DNA of 64,000 bases from Rheinheimera hassiensis. Lineage in GTDB: Bacteria; Pseudomonadota; Gammaproteobacteria; Enterobacterales; Alteromonadaceae. The notes under the pieces are model-generated. The model was not told where the DNA came from. It made no database searches and saw only the letters and a list, made by a program, of their open reading frames with translations. Numbering within the stretch: the first letter of the stretch is position 1; each line of letters starts with the position of its first letter. Where the stretch lies: contig NZ_JAKUJZ010000002.1 in the NCBI RefSeq assembly GCF_022436675.1, forward strand, positions 517,071-581,070. The letters run 5' to 3'. The translations under genes were made by a program, and so were the position numbers. This document shows positions 46,111 to 55,641 of the stretch, one piece after another.

Positions 46111-49100
46111 ATGTCTGAATTTTTTATATCCCGCCCTAAATTTGCCTGGGTAGTGGCCATTTTTATTAGCATGGCAGGACTGTTCGCCTTGCCTTATCTG
46201 CCTGTTGCTCAGTTTCCTGTGGTCGCGCCACCGCAAATTATTGTGACTGCAACTTACCCTGGTGCTTCTGCCGAGGTGATGGTTGAGTCTGTTACCTCTG
46301 TGATAGAAGAAGAGCTCAATGGCATCAAAGATATGCTTTATTTTGAGTCGTCCAGTGGTTCTTCCGGTTCTTCAGACATTACAGTTACCTTCAAACCCGG
46401 AACCTCTGTTGCTGTCGCTCAGATGGAAGTGCAGAACAGCCTGAAAAAAGCCGAATCAAGGTTACCTGCCGCTGTGACTCAGCAAGGCTTGCAAGTGGAG
46501 GAGTCCAGTGCTGGTTTTCTGATGTTTTACGCTCTGAGTTACAAAGAGGATGATGGTTCTAAATCCATGGTGGCCTTGTCTGAGTTTGCCACCCGTTCGC
46601 TTAATAAAGAAATACGTAGGGTGGAGGGCGTAGGAAAGCTGCAATTTTTCTCCTCAGAAGCCGCAATGCGAGTGTGGCTGGATACACAAAAGCTGGTGTC
46701 CTACGGTTTGTCTGTTGAGGATGTCAGTAGTGCTATCCGGACTCAAAATATTCAGGTGCCTGCCGGAAGCTTTGGCAGCAGTCCTGGCAACACAGAGCAG
46801 GAAGTCAGTGCATCTATAGTGCTTGATGGCACGCTTAAAACAGTGGAAGACTTTGGCCAGATCCTGCTCAGAACCACAGCCAATGGTGCCGCGCTTTACC
46901 TCAAAGACGTGGCTCGTATTGAAATTGGCATGCAAGATTACAATTTTAATACTCGTCTGAATGGTAAAAATGCGGTCATAGCTGCCATTCAGTTGGCGCC
47001 AGGTGCCAACGCTATCCGTACAGTAGATGCAGTCAAAGCCAGATTAGATCAGTTGAGTCAGTATCTGCCGTCCGATATGGAAATATCAGTGCCTTATGAC
47101 ACCTCAAGGTTTGTCAAAGCTGCTATTGAAAAAGTGGTGTACACCTTACTGGAAGCCATAGCTCTGGTTTTTCTTGTGATGTTACTGTTTTTGCAAAACC
47201 TGCGTTATACGCTGATCCCAATACTGGTGGTACCGGTTTGTCTGATGGGGACCTTTGCGGTGATGTACCTGCTGGGCTTTTCCGTCAATATGATGACGAT
47301 GTTTGGTATGGTACTGGCCATAGGTATTCTTGTGGACGATGCCATAGTGGTGGTTGAAAACGTCGATCGCCTGATGATGGAGGAGGGCCTGACGCCTAAG
47401 CAAGCGACGCAAAAGGCCATGAAGCAGGTGTCAGGTGCCATAGTGGGGATCACGCTGGTGCTTAGCGCGGTATTTTTACCTTTGGCCTTTATGAGTGGTT
47501 CAGTCGGCGTTATTTATCAGCAGTTTTCTATGGCTCTGGCTGTGTCTATTCTACTGTCGGGTTTTTTGGCCCTCAGCTTAACACCAGCGCTTTGTGCCAG
47601 TTTGTTAAAACCAGTAGATGGTGCTATGCACCTGAACAAATCAGGTTTTTTTGGCTGGTTTAACAGGTATTTCGCCGAACTGACTTCTGGTTACTGCAAG
47701 GTTAACCAGCGCCTGATCCAGCGGGCTGGTCGCTCTATGTTGCTTTATAGCCTGTTGATTGTTGTTTTAGTTTACGCTTATCGTACAGTACCTGCGTCTT
47801 TTGTGCCTGAAGAAGATCAGGGCTCACTGATGGTGGATGTTCAGCTTCCTGCAGGCGCAACCTTTGGCCGCACCGAAAAGGCTGTGGCTCAGGTCGAAGA
47901 CTATTTAAGCAGTCGTGACAGCATGAAGTGGGTCACCTCAGTGATGGGCTTTAGTTTCTCCGGAACCGGGGAAAATGCAGCTATTTTGTTTCCGGATTTG
48001 AAAGACTGGTCAGAGCGCTCTGAGCAGCAGTCTGTTGCCGCTGAAACTGAGCTGTTAAATGCCCATTTTGCCAACTTTAAGGATGCTGCTGTGATGGCTA
48101 TGGCGCCTCCAGCAATAGAGGGATTAGGCAGTTCGGGCGGTTTTTCCTTACGTCTGCTGGACAGAACCGGAGTAGGTCGCGAACAAATGCAGTTGGCACT
48201 GGATACAGTGTTAACCAAAGCCAATCAGTCTCCTTCAGTTGCCTATGCCATGATGGAAGGGTTGCAGGATGCTCCTACACTGCAACTTGCTGTGGACAGA
48301 GCCAAAGCTGATGCTATGGGGGTGTCTTTTAATGCGATCAGTGATGCGGTATCAACAGCTTTTGGCTCAGCCATGCTGAACGATTTTAACAATCAAGGCA
48401 GGCTGCAAAGAGTGGTGGTTCAGGCGCAGAGTGAGCAACGTATGACTCCACAGAGTCTGCTGCAACTACACGTGCCATCCCGTAATGGCAATCAGGTCCC
48501 TGTCAGCTCTTTCGCCAGCCTTGAGTGGACAAATACACCTGTGCAGCTGTCCCGTTACAATGGCTATCCGTCATTTAGCATCTCCGGAGATGCGAAACCT
48601 GGTGCCAGCAGTGGTGAGGCCATGAAGGAAATGGAACAAATCATCTCGGCCTTGCCACAAGGTGTAGGTTATGAGTGGACTGGCTTGTCTTATCAGGAGA
48701 AATTGTCAGGCTCTCAGGTCTCTCTTTTGATCAGTCTATCTATTCTGGTGGTGTTTTTAGTTCTGGTGGCTTTGTATGAAAGCTGGTCTATCCCACTTTC
48801 TGTGCTGTTGATAGTTCCGGTTGGGGCGCTTGGTTCTGTATTAGCTGTCGCAGTGTTGGAGCTGAGCAACAACGTATATTTTAAAGTAGGCTTAATCACT
48901 ATTATTGGTTTATCAGCCAAAAACGCTATTCTGATCATAGAGTTTGCCAAAGAGCTGCATCATCAGGGGCTTACCTATGCTCAAGCTGTGTTGCAGGCAG
49001 CGCGTATGAGATTCAGACCTATAGTGATGACCTCCGTCGCTTTTATGCTTGGGGTACTGCCGTTGACTGTTGCAACAGGTCCTGGTGCAGCAAGTCAGCA

Positions 49101-49236
49101 AGCTCTGGGCAGCAGTGTGATGGGCGGTATGGTCAGCGCTACTATATTGGGCGTTGTACTGGTGCCGGTGTTTTACGTTTGGGTGATGACTTTGTTTAGC
49201 AAGAAAGTTGTAGTGGACAAGTCAGTGAACACCTGA
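46111..49236 (+). CDS. RND multidrug efflux pump (AcrB/MexB, HAE-1 family)
   Basis: A 1041-residue inner-membrane proton/drug antiporter. The N-terminus MSEFFISRPKFAWVVAIFIS, the porter segment LPVAQFPVVAPPQIIVTATY, the TM4 proton-relay pair in GILVDDAIVVVENVDR and SFVPEEDQG are family landmarks. The gene is intact. It is presumably controlled by the divergent TetR repressor. Substrates cannot be predicted. Confidence 0.96.
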   Translation: MSEFFISRPKFAWVVAIFISMAGLFALPYLPVAQFPVVAPPQIIVTATYPGASAEVMVESVTSVIEEELNGIKDMLYFESSSGSSGSSDITVTFKPGTSVAVAQMEVQNSLKKAESRLPAAVTQQGLQVEESSAGFLMFYALSYKEDDGSKSMVALSEFATRSLNKEIRRVEGVGKLQFFSSEAAMRVWLDTQKLVSYGLSVEDVSSAIRTQNIQVPAGSFGSSPGNTEQEVSASIVLDGTLKTVEDFGQILLRTTANGAALYLKDVARIEIGMQDYNFNTRLNGKNAVIAAIQLAPGANAIRTVDAVKARLDQLSQYLPSDMEISVPYDTSRFVKAAIEKVVYTLLEAIALVFLVMLLFLQNLRYTLIPILVVPVCLMGTFAVMYLLGFSVNMMTMFGMVLAIGILVDDAIVVVENVDRLMMEEGLTPKQATQKAMKQVSGAIVGITLVLSAVFLPLAFMSGSVGVIYQQFSMALAVSILLSGFLALSLTPALCASLLKPVDGAMHLNKSGFFGWFNRYFAELTSGYCKVNQRLIQRAGRSMLLYSLLIVVLVYAYRTVPASFVPEEDQGSLMVDVQLPAGATFGRTEKAVAQVEDYLSSRDSMKWVTSVMGFSFSGTGENAAILFPDLKDWSERSEQQSVAAETELLNAHFANFKDAAVMAMAPPAIEGLGSSGGFSLRLLDRTGVGREQMQLALDTVLTKANQSPSVAYAMMEGLQDAPTLQLAVDRAKADAMGVSFNAISDAVSTAFGSAMLNDFNNQGRLQRVVVQAQSEQRMTPQSLLQLHVPSRNGNQVPVSSFASLEWTNTPVQLSRYNGYPSFSISGDAKPGASSGEAMKEMEQIISALPQGVGYEWTGLSYQEKLSGSQVSLLISLSILVVFLVLVALYESWSIPLSVLLIVPVGALGSVLAVAVLELSNNVYFKVGLITIIGLSAKNAILIIEFAKELHHQGLTYAQAVLQAARMRFRPIVMTSVAFMLGVLPLTVATGPGAASQQALGSSVMGGMVSATILGVVLVPVFYVWVMTLFSKKVVVDKSVNT

Positions 49237-49287
49237 CTATCCACAAGTCAGGACCTTCAAAAAGTGCTTCCGACTTCATAGTTAAGT

Positions 49288-49304
49288 CTTAAGTTTGTCT
49301 TAAG
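49288..49304 (+). promoter_or_regulatory. PmrA/QseB-type direct-repeat operator before the LTA-synthase-like gene
   Basis: CTTAAG-TTTGT-CTTAAG, a perfect match to the PmrA/BasR half-site pattern with five-base spacing. A further GTTAAG lies just upstream (49281-49286). A possible -10 box TATGCT starts at 49315, 11 bp after the box, so the box would overlap the -35 region as in PmrA-activated promoters. It shares its layout with the box at 35963-35979. Confidence 0.65.
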
Positions 49305-49348
49305 TATCCACTTCTATGCTGGCCTCAATTAAAAACAGAGGCCTCTTT

Positions 49349-51352
49349 ATGTCTGTTGTTAGCGTCGAAAAATCCTCCTTTCTTGCCAATTTGTTTTGCT
49401 TAGGTCCTTATCGTTACTTGATCCGTACTGCGGTACTTGGGTTGGTGCTGTTGAGTTTAAGCAGGCTGGCACTGGTGTTGTGGCAATTCGACAGAGTGGA
49501 AGGCACGGCATTGCTGTTTGATGTCTTAGTCCAGGGGATACGCGCCGATATTATTGTGGTGTCATTGTTTTTGGTGTTGCCAGTACTGTTGATCCCGCTG
49601 GCTTCAGTGCGGGGACTGAATAAAGTCTGGTTTCAATTCAGCTATCTGTGGTGCCTGCTGGCGTTAGTGCTGCTGGTGTTTATGGAGCTGGCGACGCCGG
49701 CTTTTATTTTGCAGTACGATGTGCGGCCAAACCGGCTTTTTGTCGAGTACCTGAAGTACCCCAAAGAAGTGTTGTCGACTTTATGGTTTGGTTTTCGTTG
49801 GCCTTTAGTTTTTGGTCTGGTCGCCACTCTGCTCTTAACCTGGTTGATGCGGCGGATATTTCGCTCTGGGAAATGCACGCTTCAAAGCTGGTCTTTGGAA
49901 AAAACACTTGGGCTGTGGTGTCTGGCTTTGCTGTTGTTATTTGCCGGTATTCGTTCCACCACAGACCATAGGCCTGCTAATCCGGCGATGTTTGCTATCA
50001 CATCGGACTCCATGGTCAATTCGCTGGTATTAAGTTCAGCTTATTCAGTACTTTATGCTTTGTACAATTTAAAGCATGAAGCGCGCTCCAGTCAAATCTA
50101 TGGCAAATTGCCGACAGAACAAATGCTGAAGCAGAGTCTGGACTGGCCCTGGTTAAAATCTTACCAATTTAACAATCCACAATACCCAACAGCACATTGG
50201 CAACAGGCGGTGATTAAGCGTGAGAAACCACTGAATTTGGTGATCGTAATGCAGGAAAGTCTGGGGGCTACTTTTGTACAATCTTTAGGTGGTTTAGCGG
50301 TCACGCCGGAGCTTGAAAAATTAAAGCAGCAGGGCATCTGGTTTGAGAATTTGTATGCCACAGGTACCCGCTCGGTGCGTGGTATTGAAGCTGTAGTGGC
50401 TGGTTTTCCGCCGACACCAGCGCAAAGCACAGTGAAGTTATCCAATAGCCAGCAGCATTTCACTACGCTTGCTTCTATTCTCAAAGCGCAGGGCTATCAG
50501 ACTCAGTTCGTTTATGGCGGTGAAGCGCATTTTGACAATATGCGCAGTTTTTTTACCGGCAATGGTATGGATCAGATTGTCGATCAAAGCCAGATGCAAA
50601 ACCCTGTGTTTACCGGCAGCTGGGGCGCCAGTGATGAGGATGTATTTACTGCTGCGCACCAACAATTAACGGCTTTGCATCAGCAGGATAAGCCATTTTT
50701 TAGCCTGATTTTCACCTCCAGCAATCATGAGCCTTTTGAGTTTCCTGATGGCCGTATTGAGTTATATGAAGAGCCCAAAGATACCGCCAATAACGCGGTG
50801 AAATATGCCGACTGGGCCATGGGGCAGTTTTTCCAAAAGGCAAAACAAAGCGACTATTGGCAAGATACCTTGTTTTTAATAGTGGCCGATCATGACAACA
50901 GAGTGTACGGCGACAACCTGATCCCGGTCGAAAAGTTCCATATTCCAGGGCTGATTTTAGGTGCGGATACAAAGCCAGAACTGCTGAAAACCCTTGCCAG
51001 TCAGATTGATTTAGCACCCACCTTATTATCTATGATGGGTATATCCAGTTGCCATACCATGACAGGACGGGACTTTACTCTGGATAATATCAGCCCCGGC
51101 CGCGCATTATTGCAGTTTGAGGATTACTTTGCTCTGATGCAGAGCGACAAACTGGTGATCCTCAAGCCTGATGGAAACAGTGTTGAAGCAAGGTATCAGC
51201 CAGGACAGCAAAAACTTAGTTTAAGCAGACATGCTGTGCCGCAGGCAAATAAAGATAAAGCGTTGGCGCTGGTGCAATTACCATCCTATTTATACCGCGA
51301 GAAAAAAAATGTCAGCACGGCACTATGTCCAGATAAATTGCCAGCAAACTAA
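49349..51352 (+). CDS. LTA-synthase-family sulfatase-fold membrane enzyme
   Basis: A 667-residue protein with about five N-terminal transmembrane helices (residues 25-205) and a periplasmic sulfatase-fold domain (about 290-600). The predicted metal ligand E303 lies in VIVMQESLGA, the catalytic threonine T340 in YATGTRSVRG, and DHDNRVYG follows. The family includes LtaS, MdoB/OpgB and phosphoethanolamine transferases, which move phosphoglycerol or related head groups to envelope glycans or lipids. The start at 49349 follows GAGG. The upstream PmrA-like box fits an envelope-modification role; the acceptor is unknown. Confidence 0.85.
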   Translation: MSVVSVEKSSFLANLFCLGPYRYLIRTAVLGLVLLSLSRLALVLWQFDRVEGTALLFDVLVQGIRADIIVVSLFLVLPVLLIPLASVRGLNKVWFQFSYLWCLLALVLLVFMELATPAFILQYDVRPNRLFVEYLKYPKEVLSTLWFGFRWPLVFGLVATLLLTWLMRRIFRSGKCTLQSWSLEKTLGLWCLALLLLFAGIRSTTDHRPANPAMFAITSDSMVNSLVLSSAYSVLYALYNLKHEARSSQIYGKLPTEQMLKQSLDWPWLKSYQFNNPQYPTAHWQQAVIKREKPLNLVIVMQESLGATFVQSLGGLAVTPELEKLKQQGIWFENLYATGTRSVRGIEAVVAGFPPTPAQSTVKLSNSQQHFTTLASILKAQGYQTQFVYGGEAHFDNMRSFFTGNGMDQIVDQSQMQNPVFTGSWGASDEDVFTAAHQQLTALHQQDKPFFSLIFTSSNHEPFEFPDGRIELYEEPKDTANNAVKYADWAMGQFFQKAKQSDYWQDTLFLIVADHDNRVYGDNLIPVEKFHIPGLILGADTKPELLKTLASQIDLAPTLLSMMGISSCHTMTGRDFTLDNISPGRALLQFEDYFALMQSDKLVILKPDGNSVEARYQPGQQKLSLSRHAVPQANKDKALALVQLPSYLYREKKNVSTALCPDKLPAN

Positions 51353-51432
51353 TCTGTGGTGGGATTTTTATGCTCTGAGACCATACCCGCCGGTATTTTT
51401 ATTCAGCCAGAATAATTAGCCCCGCCTGGCGG

Positions 51433-51460
51433 TAGTCAGAAGCATTTCTGCTGTTATAAT
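51433..51460 (+). promoter_or_regulatory. Probable glnS promoter
   Basis: TAGTCA (51433-51438) and a perfect TATAAT (51455-51460), separated by 16 bp, lie 67 bp before the glnS start. Four of six -35 bases match the consensus. Confidence 0.6.
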
Positions 51461-51527
51461 GCCGCCATATTTCAGTAACTTTAGCCAGTGCAGCCGCGCT
51501 GGTTTTTCAGATAGGGATTTGAATTTT

Positions 51528-53195
51528 ATGGCGGACGTAGAACATCGCCCAACTAATTTTATTCGGCAGATTATTGATACTGATTTAGCCTCCGGCAAAC
51601 ACAGTGCTGTGCAAACCCGTTTTCCGCCTGAGCCTAATGGTTACTTACACATTGGCCATGCTAAATCTATCTGCCTGAACTTTGGTATTGCTCAGGATTA
51701 CCAGGGTAAATGTAACCTGCGGTTTGATGATACCAACCCGGAAAAAGAAAACGTCGAGTTTGTTAACTCTATTTCGCGCGACGTGAACTGGCTGGGCTTT
51801 CAGTGGGATGGCGCTGTACGTTATTCTTCAGATTACTTTGACGCTCTGTATGGTTATGCGGTTGAATTAATTAACAAAGGCCTGGCCTATGTTTGCTTTT
51901 TAAATGGCGAACAAATGCGTGAGTACCGTGGCAATTTAACCCAACCGGGTAAACCCAGCCCAACGCGCGATACCAGCCCGGCGGAAAACCTGGCGCTGTT
52001 TGAAAAAATGCGTGCAGGTGGTTTTAAAGAAGGCGAGTGTTCGCTGCGCGCCAAAATTGATATGACATCCAGCTTTATGGTTATGCGCGATCCGGTTATT
52101 TACCGTGTTAAGTTTGCCCATCACCATCAAACCGGTGACAAGTGGTGCATTTACCCGATGTACGACTTCACCCACTGTATTTCTGATGCACTGGAGGGGG
52201 TTACGCACTCGCTGTGTACGCTGGAATTTCAGGATAACCGCCGTTTGTATGACTGGATTTTGGGTAACATTACTATTGCCTGCCACCCACAGCAGATTGA
52301 GTTCTCACGCTTAAATCTGGAATTTGCGGTAATGAGTAAGCGTAAACTGCAAACGCTGGTAGAAAAACAGGTTGTATCCGGTTGGGACGACCCGCGTATG
52401 CCAACCATTGCCGGTTTGCGCCGCCGTGGTTATACCGCATCGGCTATTCGAGAGTTTGCTAAACGCATTGGTGTGACCAAGCAAGACAATGTCATTGAAA
52501 TGAGCGCGCTGGAAGCATGTATCCGCGAAGATTTAGATGCAACTGCACCGCGTGCCATGGCTGTACTTGATCCGCTTAAGGTTACAATTACTAACTTTCC
52601 TGCCGATGGCGTGCAATGGGTTGAGGCGCCAAATCATCCGAAAGATGACAGCATGGGCAGCCGTAAACTGCCGTTTGGGCCGGTGGTGTATATCGACCGC
52701 GCCGATTTTCGCGAAGAGGCGAACAAAAAGTACAAGCGTTTAGTACTTAATGGCGATGTGCGTTTACGCAATGCTTATGTGATCCACGCCGATGAAGTGG
52801 TAAAAGACAGCGAAGGTAATATTGTTGAATTAAAATGCAGCTATTTACCGGAAACACTGGGTGAAAACCCGGCAGATGGCCGTAAAGTGCGTGGCGTAAT
52901 TCATTGGGTAGAAGCTAAACACGCAGTGCCAGCCGAGTTCCGCGTTTATGATCGTTTATTCAGCGTGGCCAACCCTGCAGCAGAGGAAGACTTCCTGCAG
53001 GTGATTAATGCGCAGTCGTTAGTGATTAAACAAGGTTTGGTTGAGCCGTCATTACAAACAGCTAAAGCTGAACAGGCTTATCAGTTTGAACGTGAAGGTT
53101 ATTACTGCGCAGATAATAAAGACAGCAGTGCTGACAAGCTGGTGTTTAACCGTACCGTAGGGCTGCGTGACAGCTGGGGTAAAGAAGACGAATAA
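51528..53195 (+). CDS. glnS: Glutaminyl-tRNA synthetase GlnS
   Basis: A 555-residue class I synthetase charging tRNA-Gln. The start at 51528 ([20 protein letters not shown]) matches the family N-terminus; the longer in-frame extension is not conserved. The HIGH motif appears as [14 protein letters not shown] (about 40-52), and VMSKRKL is the KMSKS equivalent. The C-terminal beta-barrel anticodon domain is full length. Confidence 0.98.
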   Translation: MADVEHRPTNFIRQIIDTDLASGKHSAVQTRFPPEPNGYLHIGHAKSICLNFGIAQDYQGKCNLRFDDTNPEKENVEFVNSISRDVNWLGFQWDGAVRYSSDYFDALYGYAVELINKGLAYVCFLNGEQMREYRGNLTQPGKPSPTRDTSPAENLALFEKMRAGGFKEGECSLRAKIDMTSSFMVMRDPVIYRVKFAHHHQTGDKWCIYPMYDFTHCISDALEGVTHSLCTLEFQDNRRLYDWILGNITIACHPQQIEFSRLNLEFAVMSKRKLQTLVEKQVVSGWDDPRMPTIAGLRRRGYTASAIREFAKRIGVTKQDNVIEMSALEACIREDLDATAPRAMAVLDPLKVTITNFPADGVQWVEAPNHPKDDSMGSRKLPFGPVVYIDRADFREEANKKYKRLVLNGDVRLRNAYVIHADEVVKDSEGNIVELKCSYLPETLGENPADGRKVRGVIHWVEAKHAVPAEFRVYDRLFSVANPAAEEDFLQVINAQSLVIKQGLVEPSLQTAKAEQAYQFEREGYYCADNKDSSADKLVFNRTVGLRDSWGKEDE

Positions 53196-53218
53196 TAATC
53201 CTCTGTAACCAGATAAAT

Positions 53219-53239
53219 AAAGGCCGCATTGCGGCCTTT
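53219..53239. terminator. Bidirectional hairpin between glnS and the DUF3185 gene
   Basis: AAAGGCCGC, loop ATT, GCGGCCTTT: a perfect 9-bp stem between convergent genes. Flanking runs of A and T are short, so it could serve both strands with moderate strength. Confidence 0.7.
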
Positions 53240-53254
53240 ATGCATGTTAAACGG

Positions 53255-53449
53255 TTATTTCTTCAGCAAAACACCCAGACCTACAATGGCAGCTATGGCC
53301 CCCCCCACCAGAAACCAAATAGAGTTGTCTGTTGGGTTACCTGTTACTACCTCAGTTACCTGAGACGCGGCGGAATTGTATTCGGTGTAACCAAAGTATA
53401 ATAAAATGACACCGGCGACTAAAATTGCTAAACCCAGAATTTTATTCAT
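53255..53449 (-). CDS. DUF3185-like small membrane protein
   Basis: A 64-residue protein with two transmembrane helices (about 3-21 and 44-61), a short loop and a KK end. The pattern MNKILGLAILVAGVILLYFG and PTDNSIWFLVGGAIAAIVG looks like DUF3185. AGGAGA precedes the ATG. The function is unknown; such proteins are often stress-induced, but nothing here shows that. Confidence 0.7.
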   Translation of the reverse strand: MNKILGLAILVAGVILLYFGYTEYNSAASQVTEVVTGNPTDNSIWFLVGGAIAAIVGLGVLLKK

Positions 53450-53587
53450 GTTTATCTCCTGTCTTCTCTCTTAATCAGGCTGTTGTTCTGTATTTTTATA
53501 AAGTAAATATCAGGTTTAAGCTGACTGTTTTCAGCAAATTAGATAATACTTCAGTGATAACATGGCACAGTTATTCGGTGAAAAATA

Positions 53588-54427
53588 GTGATACGTATAA
53601 TTTTACTTTATTTTTGCCTGTTTACGGCTAGCGGTGCTGCGGAGTTAGTGCGTTATCCTGCGATTGCGCACGTTGAAGACCCGCGGTCTGTTTATCCGTT
53701 AGCCTTACTGGAACAGGCATTGGCACAATCGGAGCGGCAGTATCAGCTGCAAAGCTCGTCTGAGCGTATGTCTAAATCACGCAGTATAGTGTTTTTAAAA
53801 GAGCAGGCCGAGCTGGATGTACTGTGGACGATGACGTCTGTTGAGCGCGAACTGGATTTGCAGCCTATTCGCATTCCCATTTTTAAAGGACTTAGCGGTT
53901 ATCGTATTATGCTGATACGCAACGATCAGCAGGCTAAATTTTCAGCCAGTGCTAAACCAGAGCAAATCCGCCGTCTGGTGTATGCGCAGGGCCATGACTG
54001 GGTAGATGCAAAAGTACTGCAGCTTAACGGCTTTTCGGTAATTGGCGCAGCCGGCTATGACAATTTATTCTCCATGCTGGAAAAAGGCCGGGTGGATGCA
54101 GTGCCACGCAACGCGCTGGAAATTGCTGATGAAGCCGCACTGCTTACAGAGCGTAATATAATGACAGAGCAAAACTGGGTGCTTTATTATCCTACTGCCA
54201 GCTATTTCTTTGTTAATTCTGCTAACGAGCAACTGGCAAAGGATATTGAAAACGGACTGCGTAAAATGGTTGCCGATGGCACTTTTGATCAGCTTTTTTA
54301 TCAGTTTTTTGCCAATCATCTGGCAGAGCTAAAACTGGATAAGCGGCAAATAATAAAGCTGGATAATCCGCTTTTACCTGCACAAACGCCTATTAAAGAT
54401 GGCCGACTCTGGTATTATCCGCAGTAA
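53588..54427 (+). CDS. Exported solute-binding-like protein (SBP family 3 style)
   Basis: A 279-residue protein with a signal peptide (MIRIILLYFCLFTASGAAE) and the two-lobed layout of amino-acid-type binding proteins. Segments such as VLWTMTSVERELDLQPIRIP, YDNLFSMLEKGRVDAVPRNA and NGLRKMVADGTFDQLFYQF are typical. No transporter permease is adjacent, so it may be a stand-alone sensor or orphan binding protein. The start is GTG with no clear ribosome-binding site. Confidence 0.7.
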   Translation: MIRIILLYFCLFTASGAAELVRYPAIAHVEDPRSVYPLALLEQALAQSERQYQLQSSSERMSKSRSIVFLKEQAELDVLWTMTSVERELDLQPIRIPIFKGLSGYRIMLIRNDQQAKFSASAKPEQIRRLVYAQGHDWVDAKVLQLNGFSVIGAAGYDNLFSMLEKGRVDAVPRNALEIADEAALLTERNIMTEQNWVLYYPTASYFFVNSANEQLAKDIENGLRKMVADGTFDQLFYQFFANHLAELKLDKRQIIKLDNPLLPAQTPIKDGRLWYYPQ

Positions 54428-54456
54428 GTGTCGTATTTTACCCAACCTCTGGATGT

Positions 54457-55083
54457 ATGATGGACCTATTCTTAGCGGTGCTGTTTTTTGCCTTTTCTAC
54501 CACTATTACACCTGGCCCTAACAACGTAATGATTATGTCATCCGGCGTTAATTATGGCGTCAAGGCCAGCGTGCCGCACTGGTTGGGAATATGTTTGGGT
54601 TTCCCGCTAATGGTACTGCTGGTGGGGCTGGGATTTGGTGCTGTGTTTGAGCGTTATCCACATCTGCACCAACTGATTAAAGTGGTTGGGGTGGTTTATC
54701 TTATCTGGCTGGCCTGGCACATTGCCAGCGCTGAGCCCAAAGCAATAGAGAAAGGCAAAAGTAAGCCATTCAGCTTTATACAGGCTGCATTATTTCAATG
54801 GGTTAATGGCAAGGCATGGGTGATGGCCAGTGGTGCTGTCGCCGCCTTTACTGCGGTAGGGGGCGTGTATTGGCTGGAGGTGAGCGTAATTGCCGCCGCT
54901 TTTTTACTGGTCGCTTTTCCTTGTGTGGGGGCCTGGCTGGTGTTTGGTGCAGCGCTTAGAGCGGTGCTAACTCAGCCTCTGTTTCAGCGTATATTTAATG
55001 TTTGCATGGCCATTATTTTGCTGTTATCGGTAGTGCCGGTAGTGATCGAAATCTGGCATTATTATTTTATGCCAGCAACATAA
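54457..55083 (+). CDS. LysE/RhtB-family amino-acid exporter
   Basis: A 208-residue inner-membrane protein with about six helices. The N-terminal TTITPGPNNVMIMSSGVNYG is the LysE/RhtB hallmark, and QWVNGKAWVMASGA is characteristic of the family. Two adjacent ATGs (54457 and 54460) are both possible starts. Its substrate, an amino acid or derivative, is unknown. Confidence 0.9.
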   Translation: MMDLFLAVLFFAFSTTITPGPNNVMIMSSGVNYGVKASVPHWLGICLGFPLMVLLVGLGFGAVFERYPHLHQLIKVVGVVYLIWLAWHIASAEPKAIEKGKSKPFSFIQAALFQWVNGKAWVMASGAVAAFTAVGGVYWLEVSVIAAAFLLVAFPCVGAWLVFGAALRAVLTQPLFQRIFNVCMAIILLLSVVPVVIEIWHYYFMPAT

Positions 55084-55113
55084 TTGTGGTTTGATAGTTT
55101 GGGTTTTGCACAG

Positions 55114-55641
55114 ATGAATGGCAGTGAGGAAAAAATAAAGCTGGAGCATGAAGCGGCAAGGCTGTTTATGCGTTTATACGAGCAGCGCTTTGGTATTGCT
55201 ATGCGCCATATCTGGCATAACGAGCCGGCCCGGCCGGATGTATCCTGTTACTATGACGAGCAAAAGCTGGATTTAGAAATTGCTCATCTTTATGGTAGCG
55301 AAGCAGAAGCTATGCATATTCTCGGGCGTGAGCTTGGCACTAATACCCACAAAGAACTTATGGCGCTGCTGCGCACACCGGCGCAACATCGGTTGTTAAC
55401 CGCACTTAACCGCCTGATCAGCAATAAAGCCGAAAAAAACTATCACACTGAAAGGGTCTGGTTGGTGATCCGTAATGCCAACCCGTTATGGACCCGTCGC
55501 GATATTTTGCAGTATTACAAACAACTGCATATGCCAAAACGGCATCCGTTTGAACAAATCTGGTTAATTGGTGATATGCAGGGGCAAAGCGGCATAATGG
55601 CACTGTACCCTGCAAGCCTGACCGCATTGGAGCTTGGCTGA
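55114..55641 (+). CDS. Unknown protein, possible PD-(D/E)XK-like fold
   Basis: A 175-residue soluble protein. The start is uncertain: ATG at 55114 is chosen, and a TTG at 55084 would add ten residues. It contains NEPARPDVSCYYDEQKLDLE followed by IAHLYG. The spacing of PD, then D-x-E with a hydrophobic strand, recalls PD-(D/E)XK nuclease-like folds. RVWLVIRNANPLWTRRDI follows. The resemblance is by eye only. It overlaps the next gene by one base (TGATG). Confidence 0.5.
   Translation: MNGSEEKIKLEHEAARLFMRLYEQRFGIAMRHIWHNEPARPDVSCYYDEQKLDLEIAHLYGSEAEAMHILGRELGTNTHKELMALLRTPAQHRLLTALNRLISNKAEKNYHTERVWLVIRNANPLWTRRDILQYYKQLHMPKRHPFEQIWLIGDMQGQSGIMALYPASLTALELG

Noticed and set aside
49232..49252. 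Hairpin CCTGACT/AGTCAGG overlapping the RND pump stop codon as a terminator
   Set aside because: It is not followed by a T-run on either strand and has a seven-base stem only, so intrinsic termination is unlikely.
44219..51352. TetR/RND/LTA-synthase-like block as a recently acquired island
   Set aside because: Codon choice looks slightly different by eye, but there are no integrase, tRNA or repeat boundaries, and I cannot compute composition reliably.
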